Source: an uncultured Propionivibrio sp. (lineage in GTDB: Bacteria > Pseudomonadota > Gammaproteobacteria > Burkholderiales > Rhodocyclaceae). From it: DNA of 64,000 bases. The notes under the pieces were generated by a model. That model saw only the letters and a list, made by a program, of their open reading frames with translations, did not search any database and had not been told where the DNA came from. The position numbers and the translations under genes are program-made. Every line of letters starts with the position of its first letter. Position 1 is the stretch's first letter. The stretch lies in assembly GCF_963666255.1 (NCBI RefSeq), contig NZ_OY762655.1:124001-188000 (forward strand). Direction: 5' to 3'. Shown here piece by piece: positions 1-8,502 of this stretch.

Positions 1-1
1 G

Positions 2-274
2 ATTTTCGGCGCGATCCCCTTTACCGATGCCATGGTCGTGCGTTTTGTCGACGATGCCATGCGCTCGCGCGTCTCCGGCATGCGGCTCACCGTCGCGCTC
101 GGCGCCAGTTCGCTGGCGGTCTGGCTGATCGGGCCGGTCGTCAAGCAGGCGGGCTTCGGCGCGCTGATATGGGTGATGGTCGCGACGTCCTTCGTCACCT
201 TCATGGTGGTGAATACGCTGCCAAAGACGCCGGCGCCGAAGGCGGCCGAGGCTGCTCCCGCCCCGGGAAAATAG
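2..274 (+). CDS. MFS transporter, C-terminal fragment (cut by window edge)
   Basis: The reading frame is open from base 2 and ends at TAG 272-274, giving about 90 residues of a protein that begins outside the window. Two hydrophobic segments are visible (around LTVALGASSLAVWLIGPVV and GALIWVMVATSFVTFMVV), followed by a short Pro/Ala-rich cytoplasmic tail (TPAPKAAEAAPAPGK). The alternation of a basic loop (MRSRVSGMR) with membrane segments fits the last two helices of a major facilitator superfamily permease. The family call rests on pattern alone because the diagnostic N-terminal motifs are not present. Substrate cannot be inferred. Confidence 0.6.
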   Translation: MFGAIPFTDAMVVRFVDDAMRSRVSGMRLTVALGASSLAVWLIGPVVKQAGFGALIWVMVATSFVTFMVVNTLPKTPAPKAAEAAPAPGK

Positions 275-534
275 GCCGGGAGCGCCGGTCGTCGCGAGCG
301 CGGCGCGGCGCCGCCTCGGGTTTCGTCGCAGGTTTTTCGTGGGTTCGATGTTCCCGGTGATGGCCTTCAATTCCATTTTGATATATTCAAATAATTATTA
401 ATTCGTTCACGGCGTCTTCCTCTGGTTATAAGGTGTGGCCTTGACTGCAAGGCACGGACGGAAAGTCGTCGGGAAAACTCCGGATGTTTTATCGATCGGG
501 CCTCGCACAGCGTGTCCTGATGAGGTGATGAAAC

Positions 535-1743
535 ATGACGGAGTTGACTCGAACTTTGCCGCTCGCGGCGGCGCAAGGCGGTGTTCTTTCCCGCTGGCTG
601 ACGGCCTGGCGTGATGCCGGGAACCGGGGCGGAGACCGCTCGACGGCGCTGCCGCCATCGGTCGGAAATGCCGTGGCAGCGACCGCGGCGACGCAAGGGA
701 CGGACGCTGCAGCGGCGAGCCGCCTGTTTTCGCTGCGTGCGATCGGCAAGCGCTTCGATGGCGGCGTGCAGGCGCTTGATGACATCAGCCTCGACATCCG
801 CGAAGGCGAGATCTTCGGCATCATCGGGCGCAGCGGCGCCGGCAAGAGCACCTTGCTGCGCACGCTCAACCTGCTCGAGCGGCCGAGCGCCGGCACGATC
901 GAATTCGAAGGCCGCGATCTGCTGACGCTCGATGCCGCCGAACTGCGGCAGTTGCGCCGGCGCATCGGCATGATCTTTCAGCACTTCAACCTGTTGTCCT
1001 CGCGTACCGTCGCCGGCAACATCGCCTTGCCGCTCGAACTCGCCGGCGTTCCCGCCGCACGCATCGCGACGCGCGTTGACGAACTCCTCGATCTCGTCGG
1101 CCTGCGCGAACAGCGCGACCGTTATCCAAATCAGATCAGCGGCGGCCAAAAGCAGCGTGTCGGTATCGCCCGCGCGCTGGCGACCGAGCCGCGCGTGCTG
1201 CTGTGCGACGAGGCGACTTCGGCGCTCGATCCGGAAACGACCCAGTCGATTCTGGCGCTGCTGGCCGACATCAACCGCCGGCTCGGTCTGACGATCGTGC
1301 TGATCACGCACCAGATGCAGGTGATCAAGGCGATTGCGCATCGGGTCGCCGTTCTTGATGCAGGGCGCCTGGCAGAGCAGGGCAGCGTCGGCGACATCTT
1401 CACGGCGCCGACGCAGGAGATTACCCGCACCTTGCTGCGCGAAGTGATCGGCAATGACATTCCTGCCGGCGTTCGCGATCGCGCCGCGCGCCTGCTCGAA
1501 AGCGGCGAGGGGCGGATCTGGCGCCTGTCTTTCCGTGGCGAAAGCGTCGACCGGCCGGCGCTGACCGAGGCGGCCGAACGCTTCGGCCTCAAGATCAATC
1601 TGCTGCACGGCTATATCGACGACATCCAGGGCATGCCGTTCGGGTCGCTGGTCGTTGCTGCCGCCGGCGATGACGTTGTGCTCGATGCGGCGGCGGTATT
1701 TATCGAATCGCAAGACATCCGCATTGAGGAGGTGGTGTTATGA
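535..1743 (+). CDS. metN: Methionine ABC transporter, ATP-binding subunit MetN
   Basis: This is the ATPase of the D/L-methionine importer, powering MetI at the inner membrane. Walker A is GRSGAGKST (about residues 98-106), the signature is SGGQKQR, and Walker B is VLLCDEATSALD. A C-terminal NIL domain (about residues 325-402) is the allosteric methionine-binding domain of this family. The protein has 402 residues, with about 60 Ala-rich residues before the usual start of the domain (SRLFSLRAIGKRFD). The ATG at 535 is supported by GAGGTGAT at 521-528, so the extension is probably real. It overlaps metI by 4 nt (ATGA) and heads metN-metI-metQ. I see no recognisable SAM riboswitch in 275-534. 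Confidence 0.93.
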   Translation: MTELTRTLPLAAAQGGVLSRWLTAWRDAGNRGGDRSTALPPSVGNAVAATAATQGTDAAAASRLFSLRAIGKRFDGGVQALDDISLDIREGEIFGIIGRSGAGKSTLLRTLNLLERPSAGTIEFEGRDLLTLDAAELRQLRRRIGMIFQHFNLLSSRTVAGNIALPLELAGVPAARIATRVDELLDLVGLREQRDRYPNQISGGQKQRVGIARALATEPRVLLCDEATSALDPETTQSILALLADINRRLGLTIVLITHQMQVIKAIAHRVAVLDAGRLAEQGSVGDIFTAPTQEITRTLLREVIGNDIPAGVRDRAARLLESGEGRIWRLSFRGESVDRPALTEAAERFGLKINLLHGYIDDIQGMPFGSLVVAAAGDDVVLDAAAVFIESQDIRIEEVVL

Positions 1744-2393
1744 GTCCAGAATTATTGGCGTTGTTTCAGACCTCGCTGCTGGAGACGCTGTGGATGGTCG
1801 GCGTGTCAGGCGCGATCGGCACCGCGCTTGGTCTGCCGCTCGGTGTGCTGCTGGTCATCACCGATCAGTACGGCCTGCTGCAGAACCGGCCGCTCAACCG
1901 CGTGCTCGGCGTGCTTGCCAATGCCGTGCGCTCGACGCCCTTCATCATCCTGCTGGTGGCGGTGATTCCGCTGACGCGCTGGATCGTCGGTACCTCAATC
2001 GGCACCGGCGCGGCGATCGTGCCGCTGTCGATCGCGGCGATTCCCTTCGTCGCCCGTCTGGTCGAATCGGCGCTGCGCGAGGTTGATCGCGGCCTGGTCG
2101 AAGCCCTGCAGTCGATGGGTGCGACGCCCTGGCAGATCATTCGCACCGTGCTGATACCGGAAGCATTGCCGGGTATCGTCGCCGGTCTCACCATCACTCT
2201 CGTCAGCCTGATCGGCCACTCGGCGATGGCCGGCGCCGTCGGCGGCGGCGGGCTGGGCGATCTCGGCATCCGTTATGGCTATCAGCGCTTCCTGCCCGAA
2301 GTCATGGCGCTGGTCGTCGTCGTGCTGATCGGCCTCGTGCAGTTCATTCAATCCGTCGGTGACCGTTTCGCGCAGCGTCTCAGCCACCGCTGA
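1740..2393 (+). CDS. metI: Methionine ABC transporter permease MetI
   Basis: This 217-residue integral membrane permease forms the homodimeric channel of the methionine importer. It has about five hydrophobic segments and the conserved cytoplasmic EAA loop (about EALQSMGATPWQIIRTVLIP) that docks onto MetN, followed by a Gly-rich stretch (MAGAVGGGGLGDLGIRYGY) typical of MetI. Length matches the family (about 217). The ATG overlaps the metN stop codon by 4 nt, implying translational coupling. metQ follows after about 46 bp. Confidence 0.94.
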   Translation: MSPELLALFQTSLLETLWMVGVSGAIGTALGLPLGVLLVITDQYGLLQNRPLNRVLGVLANAVRSTPFIILLVAVIPLTRWIVGTSIGTGAAIVPLSIAAIPFVARLVESALREVDRGLVEALQSMGATPWQIIRTVLIPEALPGIVAGLTITLVSLIGHSAMAGAVGGGGLGDLGIRYGYQRFLPEVMALVVVVLIGLVQFIQSVGDRFAQRLSHR

Positions 2394-2439
2394 TCCGGTA
2401 CCGCCCATTTTTTCGCAGATGTTCAAAGGAGATATTCCC

Positions 2440-3240
2440 ATGCAGATCGCAAAACTCGTTCGAGGCCTGGTGGCCGCTCTGGCCCTGGTGTCCGTCGCCG
2501 CCCACGCGGCCCTTTCCGATGACAAACCCCTGAAGATCGGCGTTACGGCCGGCCCGCACGCGCAGATCTTCGAATTCGTCAAGAAGATCGCCGAGAAAGA
2601 CGGCCTGAAACTTCAGATCGTCGAGTTCTCCGACTATGTGCAGCCGAACGCGGCACTGGCGGCCGGCGATCTCGACGTGAATAGCTATCAGCATCAGCCG
2701 TATCTCGACAACGCCAACAAGGATCGTGGCTACAAGCTCGTCTCGATCGGCCAGACGATCATCTTCCCGATCGGCCTGTATTCGAAGAAGTTCAAGTCGC
2801 TCGACCAGATTCCGTCCGGCGCTCGTCTGGCCCTGCCGAACGATCCGACCAACGGCGGGCGCGTGCTTCTGCTGCTGCAGACCAAGGGGCTGATCAAGCT
2901 GAAGCCGGAAGCCGGTCTCAAGGCGACGCCGCTCGATGTGATCGAGAATCCGAAGAAACTCAAGTTCATTGAACTCGACGCCGCCCAGTTGCCGCGCGCA
3001 CTCGATGACGCCGACGTGGCGGCGGTCAATACCAATTATGCGATCCAGGCCGGGCTGGTGCCGTCGCGCGATGCCATCGCCATGGAAAGCCTCAAGTCGC
3101 CGTATGCGAACGTGATTGTCGTCCGTGCCGCCGACAAGGACAGCCCGGTGCTCAGGAAGCTGCTCAAGGCCTACCAGAATGACGAGGTCAAGCAGTTCAT
3201 CAAGAAGGAATTCAAGGATTCCGTTTTCCCGGCGTGGTAA
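2440..3240 (+). CDS. metQ: Methionine-binding periplasmic protein MetQ (NLPA family)
   Basis: This is the substrate-binding component of the methionine importer (NLPA family, 266 residues). The ATG at 2440 is chosen because AAAGGAGAT (2425-2432) precedes it and a signal peptide follows (MQIAKLVRGLVAALALVSVAAHA, cleavage about after residue 23). There is no lipobox cysteine, so it is predicted to be a soluble periplasmic protein, whereas many MetQ are lipoproteins. The mature part shows the usual family landmarks (PLKIGVTAGPHAQI, DLDVNSYQHQPYLD, NTNYAIQAGL). It is third in metNIQ, and the next gene starts 19 bp downstream. Confidence 0.93.
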   Translation: MQIAKLVRGLVAALALVSVAAHAALSDDKPLKIGVTAGPHAQIFEFVKKIAEKDGLKLQIVEFSDYVQPNAALAAGDLDVNSYQHQPYLDNANKDRGYKLVSIGQTIIFPIGLYSKKFKSLDQIPSGARLALPNDPTNGGRVLLLLQTKGLIKLKPEAGLKATPLDVIENPKKLKFIELDAAQLPRALDDADVAAVNTNYAIQAGLVPSRDAIAMESLKSPYANVIVVRAADKDSPVLRKLLKAYQNDEVKQFIKKEFKDSVFPAW

Positions 3241-3259
3241 ACGAAGGGTGAGCGCGGCG

Positions 3260-4354
3260 ATGAACGAAAGTGCGGGAATCCGGGTTCAGCCCGGGGCAGC
3301 TAATTACTTTTCCTACGAAGGCGTGCTCGGCGAGATTGAGCGCTTCTTTCCCGCCGAGCGGCTCCGGCAGGTCCTCTGGATCGGCGGTCGGCGTGCGCTG
3401 GAAGCCGCCGCCCCTTATCTGCCGGCTCTGTATCGCGATGAGGCGCGCTCGCTGCGCCGGGTATTGTCCGGTCATTGCAGCGAAAGCGTGGTGGCGGGCT
3501 ATGTTGCCGAGGGCGCGCAAGCCGATCTGGTGATCGGTGTCGGCGGCGGTTCGGTGCTGGATACGGCCAAGGCCGTGGCGCATCGCCTGCAACGGCCCTT
3601 CGTCGCCGTGCCGACGATCGCCGCCACCTGTGCGGCCTGGACGCCGTTATCGGTCTGGTATGACGATGACGGGCGTGCGCTCGGCTATGAACTCTTCCCG
3701 CTTGCCAGCCAGTTGGTGCTGGTCGAGCCGCGCATCCTGGCGGCGGCGCCGCCCGACTATCTGCGCGCCGGCATTGGCGATACCTTGGCCAAATGGTACG
3801 AAGCGCGCGTTCTCTGCGACGCCGAGAGCGCCTTGCCGCTGACCGCCAGCATCGGGCTGTCGGTGGCTGCGCAGATTCGCGACGTGCTGCTGGCCGATGG
3901 GGCATTGGCCGTGTCGGCCAATGCCGATGGTCTGGTTACGCCCGCGCTTGTTCGCGTTATCGATGCCGTGATCGCCGGTGGCGGCCTCGTCGGCGGGCTT
4001 GGCGAGCGCTTCACGCGGTTGGCCGCAGCCCATTCTATTCACAACGGCCTTACCGTGGTAGCCGGCACGGAGCGCTTCCTGCACGGTGCCAAGGTGGCCT
4101 ATGGCATTCTTGTTCAGTTGGCACTCGAGAAGCGGCAGGACGAGCTATTTAATTTGCATGGCGCGCTCGGCGCGCTCGGCTTGCCGCGTCGGCTTTCCGA
4201 TCTCGGTGTCGATCCACGCGATGAAAATGGCATCGCCGCGTTCGTTGCGCATACGCTGCGGGGGCAGGAATCGATTCATTTCCTTCCCGGGGTTGTCGAC
4301 GCAGAGCGCTTGCGCGCCGCATTGTTGACCGTTGAAGCGATGCCTCAGCGCTGA
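3260..4354 (+). CDS. Iron-containing alcohol dehydrogenase family protein (GldA/YbdH-like)
   Basis: This is a 364-residue NAD(P)-dependent dehydrogenase of the glycerol-dehydrogenase branch of the Fe-ADH superfamily. The nucleotide-binding GGGS lies at about 95-98 (VIGVGGGSVLDTAKA). Likely metal ligands are D174 (GIGDTLAKWYEA), H258 (AAHSIHNGL) and H275 (FLHGAKVAYG). The ATG at 3260 is 19 bp after metQ, so it is probably the last gene of the metNIQ operon. E. coli YbdH (HcxA), a 2-oxo/2-hydroxy acid dehydrogenase, belongs to this branch. With methionine uptake genes alongside, reduction of a 2-oxo acid such as 4-methylthio-2-oxobutanoate is plausible but unproven. True glycerol dehydrogenase is the alternative. 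Confidence 0.8.
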   Translation: MNESAGIRVQPGAANYFSYEGVLGEIERFFPAERLRQVLWIGGRRALEAAAPYLPALYRDEARSLRRVLSGHCSESVVAGYVAEGAQADLVIGVGGGSVLDTAKAVAHRLQRPFVAVPTIAATCAAWTPLSVWYDDDGRALGYELFPLASQLVLVEPRILAAAPPDYLRAGIGDTLAKWYEARVLCDAESALPLTASIGLSVAAQIRDVLLADGALAVSANADGLVTPALVRVIDAVIAGGGLVGGLGERFTRLAAAHSIHNGLTVVAGTERFLHGAKVAYGILVQLALEKRQDELFNLHGALGALGLPRRLSDLGVDPRDENGIAAFVAHTLRGQESIHFLPGVVDAERLRAALLTVEAMPQR

Positions 4355-4357
4355 GGC
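4342..4357. repeat. Perfect 16-bp palindrome over the stop codon
   Basis: GCCTCAGCGCTGAGGC is a perfect palindrome spanning the stop codon of the preceding dehydrogenase (TGA 4352-4354). It is followed 23 bp later by a second, longer palindrome. It may be part of a tandem-hairpin 3' end. Confidence 0.55.
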
Positions 4358-4380
4358 GGATGGCATAGCGTCGACTTTTT

Positions 4381-4410
4381 CTCGCTGCGGCCGACGTCGG
4401 CCGCAGCGAG
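4381..4410. terminator. Perfect 30-bp palindrome, probable transcript 3'-end hairpin
   Basis: The 30 bases from CTCGCTGCGGCCGAC (4381-4395) to GTCGGCCGCAGCGAG (4396-4410) form a perfect palindrome able to fold into a 13-bp stem with a 4-nt loop. It lies 27 bp after the last gene of the met operon. Five T residues precede it (4376-4380) and only a weak T-rich stretch follows. It is therefore either a Rho-independent terminator with a poor U-tract or a stabilising 3' hairpin. Confidence 0.55.
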
Positions 4411-5062
4411 CTGTTCTCCATTCCGGCAAATACAACAGCATGGTGCGTGCCTCCGCACGACGTTTCCTTTGCCGGCACGGTGCCGGTGGTGTTGGCGCTG
4501 CGGCATTGTCGGCATGACTAGCGAGTGGTTGTGCGGGCTTCCGTGCCGAGATGTCGATGCATCGGCACAGCCTTTCTCGACTGCGGCACAGAGCTGCGAT
4601 CAGTTGCGCATGTCGATCCGAATGTTGCGTCTATTCCAATGGCCTATTGAACGAGGGCGCGGGCTGTGAGCCCGGCGATGTGAATTGCCTGTGATGTCTG
4701 TGAAAAACAGGCGTATCCGATAGCCAGTATTCCGTGTGCATGGATGGCAGGCGAGCGCTTCTGCTCCGCCACGACTGATTTCATTTGATGGCGTCATCTA
4801 CATTTACGGTGGTCTTGTGTCAAGTAAAAATGGCACATTGCCTTGTTTCATCTCGGTGTATAACTCCGTGGTGTCCGGATTTCCGGATGCCTTTCTCCCG
4901 GGGCTGAATCAAAGAAAAACGCTGAAATCCCTGGTCGATGTCGTCGGGCGGCATGAGTGTCGACATGTTGCACATGTGGACGAAATGTCAGTTTCATGAT
5001 GACGGCTATGTGCGCTCGATGTGGCGCGATATCACGCGGTTTTTCCGAGATGGAGGGAGAGA
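4411..5062. other. Non-coding stretch upstream of the DASS transporter
   Basis: About 650 bp between the palindromes and the DASS gene. No reading frame here has a ribosome-binding site or a recognisable protein pattern. The part from about 4780 is more AT-rich and presumably carries the promoter of the transporter. A TGGCACATTGC string near 4830 resembles a sigma-54 site, but the GG-to-GC spacing is wrong. Confidence 0.5.
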
Positions 5063-6493
5063 ATGAACAAACCGGTATTGTGGAAGTTTATTGTGCCGCT
5101 GGCGATCGGTGTCGGCCTGTGTCTCATGCCCGTACCGCAAGGCTTGCAACCCGCGGCGTGGTTTTATTTTGCGGTGTTTGCGGCGGTGGTGACAGGCCTC
5201 GTTCTTGAGCCGATCCCGGCCGCCGCGATCGGTATTATCGGCGTGACGCTGTCGGCGGTCCTGCTGCTGGTCGATCCGAAGCCGGCAGGTTCGCTGCGCT
5301 GGGCGCTTTCTGGCTTCAGCAACAGCATTGTCTGGCTGATCTTCATCGCCTTCATGTTTGCCAAGGGGTACGAGAATACGGGGCTGGGGCGCCGGATCGG
5401 ACTGCATCTGGTCCGCTTGTTGGGGAAAGACACGCTCGGGCTTGGCTATGCGATCGCCTTGGCCGATCTCGTCATCGCCCCATTCACGCCATCGGTCACG
5501 GCGCGCAGCGGCGGCACCATCTACCCGATCATCAAGAACATCCCGCCGCTCTATGATTCCTATCCGGGCGAGTCGGGGCGCAAGATCGGTTCCTATCTGA
5601 TGTGGGTTGCGGTGTCCACGGCCTGCATTACGAGTTCGATGTTCCTGACGGCCTTGGCGCCGAATCTTCTCGCGATCGATCTGCTGGCCAAGGTGGCCAA
5701 GATCAATCTCAGTTGGATGGACTGGTTCCTCGGCGTCCTGCCGGTCGGCCTGATCCTGTTCCTGCTGAATCCCTATCTCAGCTACAAGATCTATCCGCCG
5801 CAGATTCGCACCAGCGACGATGTCCCGGCCTGGGCGTCGGCCGAACTCGCCAAGATGGGCCCCATGGGCCGCAAAGAAATCACCATGGCGGTGCTGGCGG
5901 TGCTCGCCCTGATCCTCTGGATCTTCGGCGCCGAGTTGTTCAAGCTTGATGCGACGGTGGTGGCGCTGATGGTGTTTTGCGCCATGATCCTGCTGCACGT
6001 GATCAGCTGGGATGACGTTGTCACCAATAAGGCCGCTTGGAACGTGCTGGTCTGGTTCGGTACGCTGGTGACGCTGGCCGATGGCCTGAAACTCGTCAAG
6101 TTTCTCGACTGGTTCGCTACATCGGCTGCCGGTGCGATGCAGGGGCTGCCGATCGCCGCCATTCTGTTGTCGCTGGTGGTGATCTTCTTCCTTGTGCATT
6201 ACATGTTCGCCAGCCTGACGGCACATACGACGGCGTTGCTGCCGGTATTCATGGCGGCAGCCATTGCCGTGCCTGGCATGCCGGTCAAGATTATCGCCAT
6301 GATGTTCTGTTTCAGCCTTGGCATCATGGGCGTGATCTCGCCTTATGCTGCCGGGCAGTCGCCGATCTTCTTCGGCAGTGGTTATCTGCCGAGCAAGGAT
6401 TTCTGGCGCCTGGGTCTCATCTTCGGCGCGATCTATCTTTGCGTGTTGCTTGGCGTCGGTTATCCGTATCTGACCATGATTGTCCGCGTCTGA
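5063..6493 (+). CDS. DASS-family anion:Na+ symporter (dicarboxylate/tricarboxylate)
   Basis: This 476-residue inner-membrane protein has about 12 hydrophobic segments. It belongs to the divalent anion:sodium symporter family (CitT, SodiT, plastid 2-oxoglutarate/malate translocator branch). Landmarks include PFTPSVTARSGGTIYPIIK and the second-half repeat YMFASLTAHTTALLPVF, which carry the Ser-Asn/Thr-type substrate-binding hairpins of the family, and the C-terminal GYLPSKDFWRLG. The ATG at 5063 is preceded by GGAGGGAGAG. Likely substrates are C4-dicarboxylates, 2-oxoglutarate or citrate, and the sequence does not decide which. It is monocistronic, followed by hairpins. Confidence 0.88.
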   Translation: MNKPVLWKFIVPLAIGVGLCLMPVPQGLQPAAWFYFAVFAAVVTGLVLEPIPAAAIGIIGVTLSAVLLLVDPKPAGSLRWALSGFSNSIVWLIFIAFMFAKGYENTGLGRRIGLHLVRLLGKDTLGLGYAIALADLVIAPFTPSVTARSGGTIYPIIKNIPPLYDSYPGESGRKIGSYLMWVAVSTACITSSMFLTALAPNLLAIDLLAKVAKINLSWMDWFLGVLPVGLILFLLNPYLSYKIYPPQIRTSDDVPAWASAELAKMGPMGRKEITMAVLAVLALILWIFGAELFKLDATVVALMVFCAMILLHVISWDDVVTNKAAWNVLVWFGTLVTLADGLKLVKFLDWFATSAAGAMQGLPIAAILLSLVVIFFLVHYMFASLTAHTTALLPVFMAAAIAVPGMPVKIIAMMFCFSLGIMGVISPYAAGQSPIFFGSGYLPSKDFWRLGLIFGAIYLCVLLGVGYPYLTMIVRV

Positions 6494-6580
6494 CCATCAT
6501 CCAGCCAATACTCGCAGGGTTTCCGGAGGGGGCGCCGCGAACAGGCGCCTCGTGAACGGTTGTGCGGCAACCGCCGCCTC

Positions 6581-6622
6581 GGGCGAAACAAACCGGACTT
6601 TCGGGGTGTCTCGCCCTTTTTT
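6581..6622 (+). terminator. Candidate terminator after the DASS transporter
   Basis: GGGCGA (6581-6586) pairs with TCGCCC (6611-6616) and a run of six T follows at once (6617-6622). The 24-nt apical part is only partly structured. A further perfect small hairpin, CGGTTG/CAACCG (6557-6573), precedes it. It lies about 90 bp after the transporter stop codon. Confidence 0.5.
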
Positions 6623-6900
6623 CACCGGTTGGCGGTATCAGGCATCATCGCAACCGCGATGCCGCCACGGAGGCGATGCGCTTTTACCGGATGCTTCGAT
6701 CCGGGAAGCGTGTCTGTTGCATCGATGCCGGTATATCCCGTGCCGGATCGCTCAATCAGCAGATTGACGCTCGTCGGGTGGCACGTGAGCGTCATATAAT
6801 CGACGGGCTTTCCGTCGCACGTCTGTTGGCCCCGCACCGTACATGCATCGAGACCAGATCGCTGGGCTCGTTGGGTGCTTCTTGTCGAGTGATTCCGTCC
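6623..6900. other. Intergenic region with small inverted repeats and a possible -10 box
   Basis: Together with the terminator this makes a 407-bp gap between genes. It contains a perfect small inverted repeat, CCGGAT/ATCCGG (6687-6692 and 6699-6704), and GACGCTC/GAGCGTC near 6767-6793 just before TATAAT at 6795-6800. The latter could be the -10 element of the MFS gene starting at 6901. No good -35 at 17 bp is visible. No coding capacity is credible here. Confidence 0.35.
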
Positions 6901-8319
6901 GTGTCTGAAAAAGCTACAGAGTCTTCCTGCGTCGATCATCCCGGAGTCGTGTGGCTCGTTGCCGGCGCCTATTTCATGGAATTTCTCGATGCGACGGTCA
7001 TTACGACCGCCTTGCCGGAAATGGCTCGAAGCTTTGGCGCGCAGACCGTCGAGATGTCGACCGGCATGAGCGCCTACATGCTCGCCATGGCAGTCTTCAT
7101 TCCCCTGAGCGGCTGGATTTCCGAACGTTTCGGTCCCCGACGCGTTTTTGGCGGGGCGGTCTTCGTGTTTACACTTGCTTCCGCGCTCTGCAGTCTCAGT
7201 ACCGGACTCTGGTTGTTCACCGGTGCCCGGATACTGCAGGGTATCGGCGGGGCGATGATGGTACCGGTCGGGCGTGTCGCGGTGCTCCGGGGAACGCCGA
7301 AGGAAGGCTTGATTCGCGCCATCGCCATGCTGACCTGGCCGGCGCTGACGGCACCGGTGCTGGGGCCGCCGCTGGGCGGCTTCATTACCGAGCATTGGGG
7401 CTGGCAGTGGATATTCTGGATCAATGTGCCGCTCGGGGTGATCGGTTTTGTCCTGGCCTTGCGCTGGATCGCCGCGTCGCAGGGTGAGGTGCGGCCGTTC
7501 GATTGGCCGGGCTTCCTGCTGTCGGGTGTTGGTTGTTCGGCACTGATGCTGGCCTGTGATCTGGCCAGCCACACGCCTTTCGTCCTGAGCGAGGTTGCCG
7601 GGCTGGGGGGGCTTGGGCTGGTCGCGACCGTCTGGGCAGTGCGGCACCTCCGTCGGACGCCGCACCCGCTCGTCGACCTGCAGGCGCTTTCGATTCCGAC
7701 CTTTGCCGTGGCGATGTGGGGCGGATCGATCTTCCGGATTGCGATCAACAGCGCCCCCTTCCTTCTGCCGCTGCTGTTTCAGCTCGTTTTCGGCTTTTCT
7801 CCGTCGATGTCGGGCATGCTGCTGCTGGCCTTGTTCGCCGGTAACCTGTGCATGAAGCCGGGAACGACCTGGGTGATGCAACGCTGGGGATTCCGGCGCG
7901 TGCTGATTGTCAACGGCTGGCTGGTGGTCCTCGGTTTCGTCGGTTGTGCACTGCTTGTGCCGGGGACGCCCAAGGCCGTGATCATGGCGGTGCTGTTTTT
8001 CGGCGGCCTGTGTCGCTCGATGCAGTTTACCTGCCTGAATACCCTGAGCTTTTGCGATATCGCCAAGGACCGGATGAATGGCGCCTCGACCTTGAGTAGC
8101 ATCTTCTTCCAGATGGGGATTGCGCTGGGGGTCGCCCTCGGCGCCGCGGCACTTCAGGCCAGTACGCTCCTCAACGGCGGCGCCGCCGGGTTGGGTCTCT
8201 TCAACTTTCAGGTCGCTTTTTTCGCGATGGCACTCTTTTCGGCCCTGGCGATCCTCGATTTCGTCCGGCTTCCACCTGATGCCGGGGCGCATGTAAGCGG
8301 GGCGAAAACGGGGCGCTAG
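6901..8319 (+). CDS. MFS transporter, DHA2 (EmrB/QacA-type)
   Basis: This 472-residue membrane protein of the 14-helix drug:H+ antiporter-2 group shows the family motifs: LDATVITTALPEMARSFG in helix 1, GWISERFGPRRVF (motif A), RILQGIGGAMMVPVGRVAV (motif B) and PALTAPVLGPPLGGFITEHW (motif C, typical of exporters). The frame is open much further upstream, but the product there is unlike any MFS N-terminus. The GTG at 6901 is chosen because it gives a normal short cytoplasmic N-terminus. An upstream GTG cannot be excluded. Export of a toxic or waste compound is likely; substrate unknown. Confidence 0.85.
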   Translation: MSEKATESSCVDHPGVVWLVAGAYFMEFLDATVITTALPEMARSFGAQTVEMSTGMSAYMLAMAVFIPLSGWISERFGPRRVFGGAVFVFTLASALCSLSTGLWLFTGARILQGIGGAMMVPVGRVAVLRGTPKEGLIRAIAMLTWPALTAPVLGPPLGGFITEHWGWQWIFWINVPLGVIGFVLALRWIAASQGEVRPFDWPGFLLSGVGCSALMLACDLASHTPFVLSEVAGLGGLGLVATVWAVRHLRRTPHPLVDLQALSIPTFAVAMWGGSIFRIAINSAPFLLPLLFQLVFGFSPSMSGMLLLALFAGNLCMKPGTTWVMQRWGFRRVLIVNGWLVVLGFVGCALLVPGTPKAVIMAVLFFGGLCRSMQFTCLNTLSFCDIAKDRMNGASTLSSIFFQMGIALGVALGAAALQASTLLNGGAAGLGLFNFQVAFFAMALFSALAILDFVRLPPDAGAHVSGAKTGR

Positions 8320-8427
8320 CACACCACGCGCGTCGATTGCTGCCGGCGCAGTGCTGTTCCCGATGCCCGCGCGGGAACGTTCGATCCTCGGCGAACCGGG
8401 GCCGGAACCTGCCATCAAAAAAATAAT

Positions 8428-8447
8428 TTGTCATGAGAACATGACAA
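8428..8447. promoter_or_regulatory. Perfect inverted repeat upstream of the chemoreceptor gene
   Basis: TTGTCATG-AGAA-CATGACAA is an 8+8 perfect inverted repeat with a 4-bp spacer. It lies 56 bp upstream of the chemoreceptor start codon, in the AT-rich part of a 183-bp intergenic region. The spacing resembles CRP/FNR-type sites (TTGAT-N4-ATCAA), but the half-sites differ. It is probably an operator; the cognate regulator is unknown. Confidence 0.5.
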
Positions 8448-8502
8448 TGGCAGAACGAAGTAGTAAGGTTCTCGCTCGGGAACAAGGCAAAAATCCGTTG
8501 GG

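Noticed and set aside
275-534. Possible SAM riboswitch upstream of metN
   Set aside because: No recognisable SAM-I or SAM-II core sequence or multi-stem junction could be traced; the region only shows an AT-rich promoter-like patch.
4815-4850. Sigma-54-like TGGCACATTGC upstream of the DASS gene
   Set aside because: The distance between the GG and GC elements is about 6 instead of 10 bases, so it cannot be a functional -24/-12 promoter.
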